From Candidatus Hebobacterum abditum (GTDB lineage Bacteria; Armatimonadota; Hebobacteria; Hebobacterales; Hebobacteraceae): 64,000 nucleotides of DNA. The stretch lies in assembly GCA_029821875.1 (NCBI GenBank), contig JALGXW010000012.1, positions 1 to 64,000 of the forward strand, given 5' to 3'. The translations under genes were made by a program, and so were the position numbers. Under the pieces are notes generated by a model. The model saw only the letters and a list, made by a program, of their open reading frames with translations, was not told where the DNA came from and ran no database searches. This document shows, piece by piece, positions 60,606 to 64,000 of the stretch (position 1 is its first letter; each line of letters starts with the position of its first letter).

Positions 60606-61922
60606 TCAGGAGGCAGAGCGGAGTGTGCGGGAGACGTCCGGCATGAGAAGAGCGGAGACGAGCGCGGCCGCGCCGCCGGCTGACATCAGGAGGAACACGG
60701 TGGTGAAGCTGAGCCAATTGAGAAGCAAGCCAATCAGAAGGGCGCCGAGCGCTCCTGGAAGTGTGCACAGGTGGAAGACTCCCAAGTAGCGCGGGCGATG
60801 GGCGTGGTCGGCCAGCTCGAAGAGGCAGTTCGTGGATCCCATCCACATGGCACCGATGCTGGAACCACCCGAAAGAAACACGACGGCAAACAGATACGGC
60901 AGGGCGCTTCTCAACGCTGGCACTGCCTGCACTGTAGCCGGGATCACGACCGCTAGCAGTGGGGTCATCATCACCATGAGCCCGGCGCCGCGAAGTACCG
61001 CGCGCGGGCCGCGACTGTCGTTCAGGTATCCCCAGAGGATGCTAGCAACAGCGCCTCCAATGGTCATCGCCCAGATATAGATGCCGGCGGTGGCTTCGGG
61101 GACGCCAAGCTCGTGCTTCGCAAACACGACGTAGAACGACATCGCGAAGGCAATGCCGAAGCCGAAGAGGGCAGTGACGACCAGGGCTCGGAAGGCCGGC
61201 TGGCCGCGGAGCATCGGCATGATTCCCCTCAGGATGGAGCCAAATGACTGCGGGCGGTCGAGTGCCGGGCGGATCGGCTCTCGCACGAGCCAACAGCCGA
61301 TGGTCGACAGAGCGAGAGAGACCGCCACGGCGGTGAAGAGCAATGTGTAGTCCACAGGGAAGCCAGGGCCGCTCGGCCCCAAGACCCACCGCACTACGAA
61401 GCCCACGCCGAAGGCCGAGATAGCTGTGGTAAACTGCATGGTGCCGAAGAACCGGCCCCGCAGCCGTGAGGGAATGGACTTGGCGATGATGTCGTTCCAG
61501 GAAATCCCGAGGAAGCCGTTCCCGAGCGAGATGCAGGAGTAGCCGATGACGAGGAACCAGATGACCACCGCAGCGTCATCGACGCCGACCAGCCAGAGAT
61601 AGATGACAAATGCGAAGAAGGGAAAGCGCCCAAAGAGGACCGGCCATCGTAGAAAGGGGAGCTTGTGGGGCCGGTGCCCGAGCACGGCCGCCATGAAGAC
61701 CTGGGGCAGCTTCCAGCCGACCTGCTGAACCACGGAGATGGCGCCGATGACGACGGTGGACGGCGTCAGTCGGCCGATGAAAAGTGGCAGCACAGCGGCA
61801 GGGTCCACCCAGGCGAGTCCGGCCATGAAGAACGTGGACTCGGTGACGATCACCGCGAAGTTCCAGCGGGTGTGCTCCCGCGGGCGTGGCTGTGCAGAGC
61901 TCTGCTCGGTTGGTGTTGTCAA
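60606..61922 (-). CDS. major facilitator superfamily transporter
   Basis: This 438-residue inner-membrane carrier has about twelve hydrophobic helices. A loop between TM2 and TM3 is basic (GHRPHKLPFLRWP), and a conserved loop SIPSRLRGRFFGTMQFTTAISAFG resembles the motif near TM5. The central cytoplasmic loop is at about residues 215-240. The TTG start at 61922 has only a weak AGGCAG upstream, so the true start could be further in. The substrate is unknown. Its position next to sugar oxidoreductase and UroD-like genes hints at a metabolite taken up for catabolism, which is inference. Confidence 0.87.
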   Translation of the reverse strand: MTTPTEQSSAQPRPREHTRWNFAVIVTESTFFMAGLAWVDPAAVLPLFIGRLTPSTVVIGAISVVQQVGWKLPQVFMAAVLGHRPHKLPFLRWPVLFGRFPFFAFVIYLWLVGVDDAAVVIWFLVIGYSCISLGNGFLGISWNDIIAKSIPSRLRGRFFGTMQFTTAISAFGVGFVVRWVLGPSGPGFPVDYTLLFTAVAVSLALSTIGCWLVREPIRPALDRPQSFGSILRGIMPMLRGQPAFRALVVTALFGFGIAFAMSFYVVFAKHELGVPEATAGIYIWAMTIGGAVASILWGYLNDSRGPRAVLRGAGLMVMMTPLLAVVIPATVQAVPALRSALPYLFAVVFLSGGSSIGAMWMGSTNCLFELADHAHRPRYLGVFHLCTLPGALGALLIGLLLNWLSFTTVFLLMSAGGAAALVSALLMPDVSRTLRSAS

Positions 61923-62125
61923 CGGTGAACTGCCTACTCGAGATCGGGAGTTCGTTACGGGGGCCTGTTAGGCTCGGGCGAAGCGGACTCCTTCCGGCGG
62001 GCACATGGCGTCCCGCCTGGGGCTGCTGTTCGCCCGCGCCATGTGGCCAGAGGTCACGGCGCTGAGACCCCAGAAGACAGTGGCTCGCCGGCGTTCGCGG
62101 GCAACGAAGGCAGTGAGAGGCAGGC

Positions 62126-63229
62126 ATGCTGTGTAGGCCGGACTTCGATGAGATCATCCCTCGGCTGAAGGCCTGGTGGCAGGGCGAGGTCCACGACCGC
62201 GCCTGTATGGCGGTCTATGCTCCCAGCGGAAGACCGCGCAGGGAGATCCTACCTCCTAGCTCCATCGCGGAGCAGTGGACCGACCCCGACTACGTCTTTG
62301 AGTCGCGGGAGGCCGAGCTCGGATCAATCTATCACGCGGGGGAAGCGATTCCAGTCTTCCGGCCGGGGTTGGGACCGGACACCTTCTCCGCCCTGCTCGG
62401 AGCAGAGCTTGAGTTCACAGCGGACACCTCCTGGGCGCGGCCGGTCGTACAGGACTGGAACTCTCCGCCCCTGTTCGAGATAGACAGACAGTCATCTGCC
62501 TGGCAGTGGTACCGCCAGATGTATGAGCTGGCGGCAGAGCGCGCCCCTGGCAGGTACCTCGTCGCGCCGCCGGACTGCCACTCGGGCGGGGACTGCCTGC
62601 TCGCGATGAGAGGCGGCACTCCGCTCTGCATGGATCTCTACGATCATCCTGAGGCTGTGCGCGCCGCCATGGGCAAGCTGGAGCGAGCGGTCGTCGAGTT
62701 CCACGAGACGTTCTTCTCCTTGATTGAGCGAACCGGGCAGCAGGGACACACATGCTGCAATCTGAAGGTCTGGTCGCCGGGGCGCTCGCAGATGATGCAG
62801 CTCGACCTGCTGGCCTTGATCTCGCCGCGGCAGTTCGAGGACTTCTTCTATCGCGAGCTCGAAGTCCAGACCGAGGTGCTAGACAGCGCGATCTTCCACC
62901 TCGACGGGCCGGATGCCATCAAGCACTTGCCGATCCTGTACGAATTGATGACGCAGAGCCGACTGAAGGGAGATGGCGAGAGGAGATTCGGGTTGGTTGG
63001 CATCCAGTGGGTGCCGGGCGCGGGGAACTATCCTATGAGCAAGTGGATTCCGCTCCTCAGAGACATTCAGAAGAACGGTGCGAACATCTGGGTCCATTGT
63101 GATGCCGACGAGGTTGAGCTGATGCTCCGCGAACTCTCCTCGCGCGGGCTGTTCATCACGACCGGAGCGGAGTCGCCCGAGCACGCGGATGACCTCGTGC
63201 GTCTCGCGGAGCGGCTCACACACGACTGA
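62126..63229 (+). CDS. second uroporphyrinogen decarboxylase-like protein
   Basis: This 367-residue protein is likely a divergent URO-D-barrel protein. It opens FDEIIPRLKAWWQGEVHDRACMAVYAPSG and has LLAMRGGTPLCMDLYDHPEAV. CCNLKVWSPGRSQMMQLDLLALISPRQFEDFFYRELE and FHLDGPDAIKHLPILYEL correspond to the substrate face. It ends IWVHCDADEVELMLRELSSRGLFITTGAESPEHAD. Family members often act with corrinoid proteins or are uncharacterised. GAGGCAGG precedes the ATG. It shares little direct sequence with the URO-D-like protein at 39925. Confidence 0.78.
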   Translation: MLCRPDFDEIIPRLKAWWQGEVHDRACMAVYAPSGRPRREILPPSSIAEQWTDPDYVFESREAELGSIYHAGEAIPVFRPGLGPDTFSALLGAELEFTADTSWARPVVQDWNSPPLFEIDRQSSAWQWYRQMYELAAERAPGRYLVAPPDCHSGGDCLLAMRGGTPLCMDLYDHPEAVRAAMGKLERAVVEFHETFFSLIERTGQQGHTCCNLKVWSPGRSQMMQLDLLALISPRQFEDFFYRELEVQTEVLDSAIFHLDGPDAIKHLPILYELMTQSRLKGDGERRFGLVGIQWVPGAGNYPMSKWIPLLRDIQKNGANIWVHCDADEVELMLRELSSRGLFITTGAESPEHADDLVRLAERLTHD

Positions 63230-63348
63230 GACCGCGTCGCGACTCCGATACGAGAGAGGCCGTGCATCCTCTTCATTGCATGAGGGCAATCTGGTAGACT
63301 TTGTGTCCTGTAGCACGAGTGCACAGCAGAGCGATCAGGAGGGGCATT

Positions 63349-64000
63349 GTGGCACGTGACAGCACGGGGAGGCAACTGAGTGGTCGACGAGCGGCCGGGC
63401 TCGGCCAGCGCTGGGGACGGCCCGTGCGCTGTTGGCTTGGCATTCTCGCAACACTCACGCTTTCGGTCGCCTTCCTCGCCGCGGCAGCGGCAGGAGACGC
63501 GGTCAAGCTTCTCCCTGGGCCGGATTCGGTGCCCGGCTGGACGCTGAAAGAAGAGCCGCGGACCTACCGGCCCGATGATCTCTACGAGTACATCGACGGC
63601 AATGCGGATCTCTTCCTCTCCTATGGCTTCGTGCAGGTCACCGTGGGCGATTACGCTCCCACCGATGGTAGTGAAGGGTGGATCACCGTCGACGTCTATG
63701 ACATGGGCGCGCCACTCCACGCCTTCGGAGTCTACCGGGCTGAAAGGGCCGAGGGAGTTGACGCCGTGGAGGTCGGCACGGAGGGATACGCCTCCGACGG
63801 GATGTTCGCGTTCTGGAAGAGCCAGTACTACGTCAAGGCGCTGATGATTGACGGGGACGCGGCCGACACCGCGCAGCTCCTGGTCGAGAAGACAGTCGAC
63901 GGCATCTGCGGTGCCGCGGAAATGCCGGCGGAGCTTGAGCGGCTCCCCGCGGACCGGCGCGTTCCCGACAGCGAGCGCTACCTGAAGACGAGCGCCCTGG
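63349..64000 (+). CDS. DUF6599-like secreted protein, cut by window end
   Basis: The frame is open to the last base. It has an N-terminal basic stretch and signal helix (WLGILATLTLSVAFLAAAAAG), then GWTLKEEPRTYRPDDLYEYIDGNADLFLSYGF and VDVYDMGAPLHAFGVYRAER. These are the hallmark of DUF6599 proteins, found in several environmental phyla and of unknown role. AGGAGG lies 6 nt before the GTG start. A weak -10 (TAGACT at 63295-63300) lies upstream. The 217 visible residues cover the first part of the domain. Confidence 0.85.
   Translation, partial: MARDSTGRQLSGRRAAGLGQRWGRPVRCWLGILATLTLSVAFLAAAAAGDAVKLLPGPDSVPGWTLKEEPRTYRPDDLYEYIDGNADLFLSYGFVQVTVGDYAPTDGSEGWITVDVYDMGAPLHAFGVYRAERAEGVDAVEVGTEGYASDGMFAFWKSQYYVKALMIDGDAADTAQLLVEKTVDGICGAAEMPAELERLPADRRVPDSERYLKTSAL

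Overview
The window is a gene-dense stretch of bacterial chromosome with high GC content (about two thirds by eye). Coding density, Shine-Dalgarno sites, many GTG/TTG starts and sigma70-like promoters all indicate a bacterium. The mix of genes fits a free-living, poorly characterised heterotroph of the Armatimonadota/Planctomycetota kind: a prepilin-type protein, HD-GYP signalling, several carbohydrate-active enzymes, UroD-like proteins, Gfo/Idh/MocA oxidoreductases and a DUF6599-like protein. That placement is inference only. I saw no rRNA, tRNA, CRISPR array or insertion sequence. Genes at both window ends are cut.

Layout. 1-10.2 kb: the C-terminal part of an RND efflux pump, a tandem winged-helix protein, gltX, a prepilin-type protein, a 52-aa membrane protein, a polyprenyl diphosphate synthase coupled to a secreted metalloprotease-like protein, and an isopropylmalate/isocitrate dehydrogenase-family enzyme. 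10.3-14.8 kb: a compact molybdate/tungstate-type ABC uptake operon made of ATPase, binding protein, permease, MoaD-like protein and a second ATPase. The permease carries a complete rubredoxin domain with canonical Cys spacing in the loop between its first two membrane segments. This is the most striking feature of the window. 14.8-26 kb: secreted or envelope proteins of mostly unknown role, a glycoside hydrolase gene split by an in-frame amber codon, a PHP phosphoesterase, a QueG-like iron-sulfur protein and two tandem outer-membrane-like paralogues. 26-32.7 kb: dnaE, hisD, hisB and hslV in one run. 32.7-42.4 kb: a carbohydrate-centred block (beta-helix protein, pectate-lyase-like protein, HD-GYP protein, GH20-like and GH140-like enzymes, UroD-like protein, Ntn-asparaginase) that lies between hslV and hslU. 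42.5-53.1 kb: hslU, a DUF2723-type membrane protein, then the conserved rpsB-tsf-pyrH-frr-uppS-dxr-rseP cluster, in which a five-helix membrane protein occupies the place where cdsA is often found. 53.1-64 kb: Gfo/Idh/MocA genes (one broken by deletion and frameshift), a stand-alone CBM48 protein, a D-aminoacylase-like amidohydrolase, a DUF362 ferredoxin, a PNPOx-like protein, an MFS transporter, a second UroD-like protein and a DUF6599-like protein running off the end.

How parts work together. The metal-uptake operon would feed molybdenum or tungsten cofactor enzymes, and MoaD supplies the sulfur carrier of cofactor synthesis. The rubredoxin domain and a Cys pair in the binding protein suggest, as inference, a redox-linked transport step. 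HslV and HslU would form the two-component protease although their genes lie about 10 kb apart. uppS, dxr and the upstream polyprenyl synthase all belong to isoprenoid and lipid-carrier supply. The carbohydrate block probably degrades plant-type polysaccharides, with secreted lyases and cytoplasmic glycosidases. Several promoters share an extended -10 element of the form TGTGCTAnAnT.
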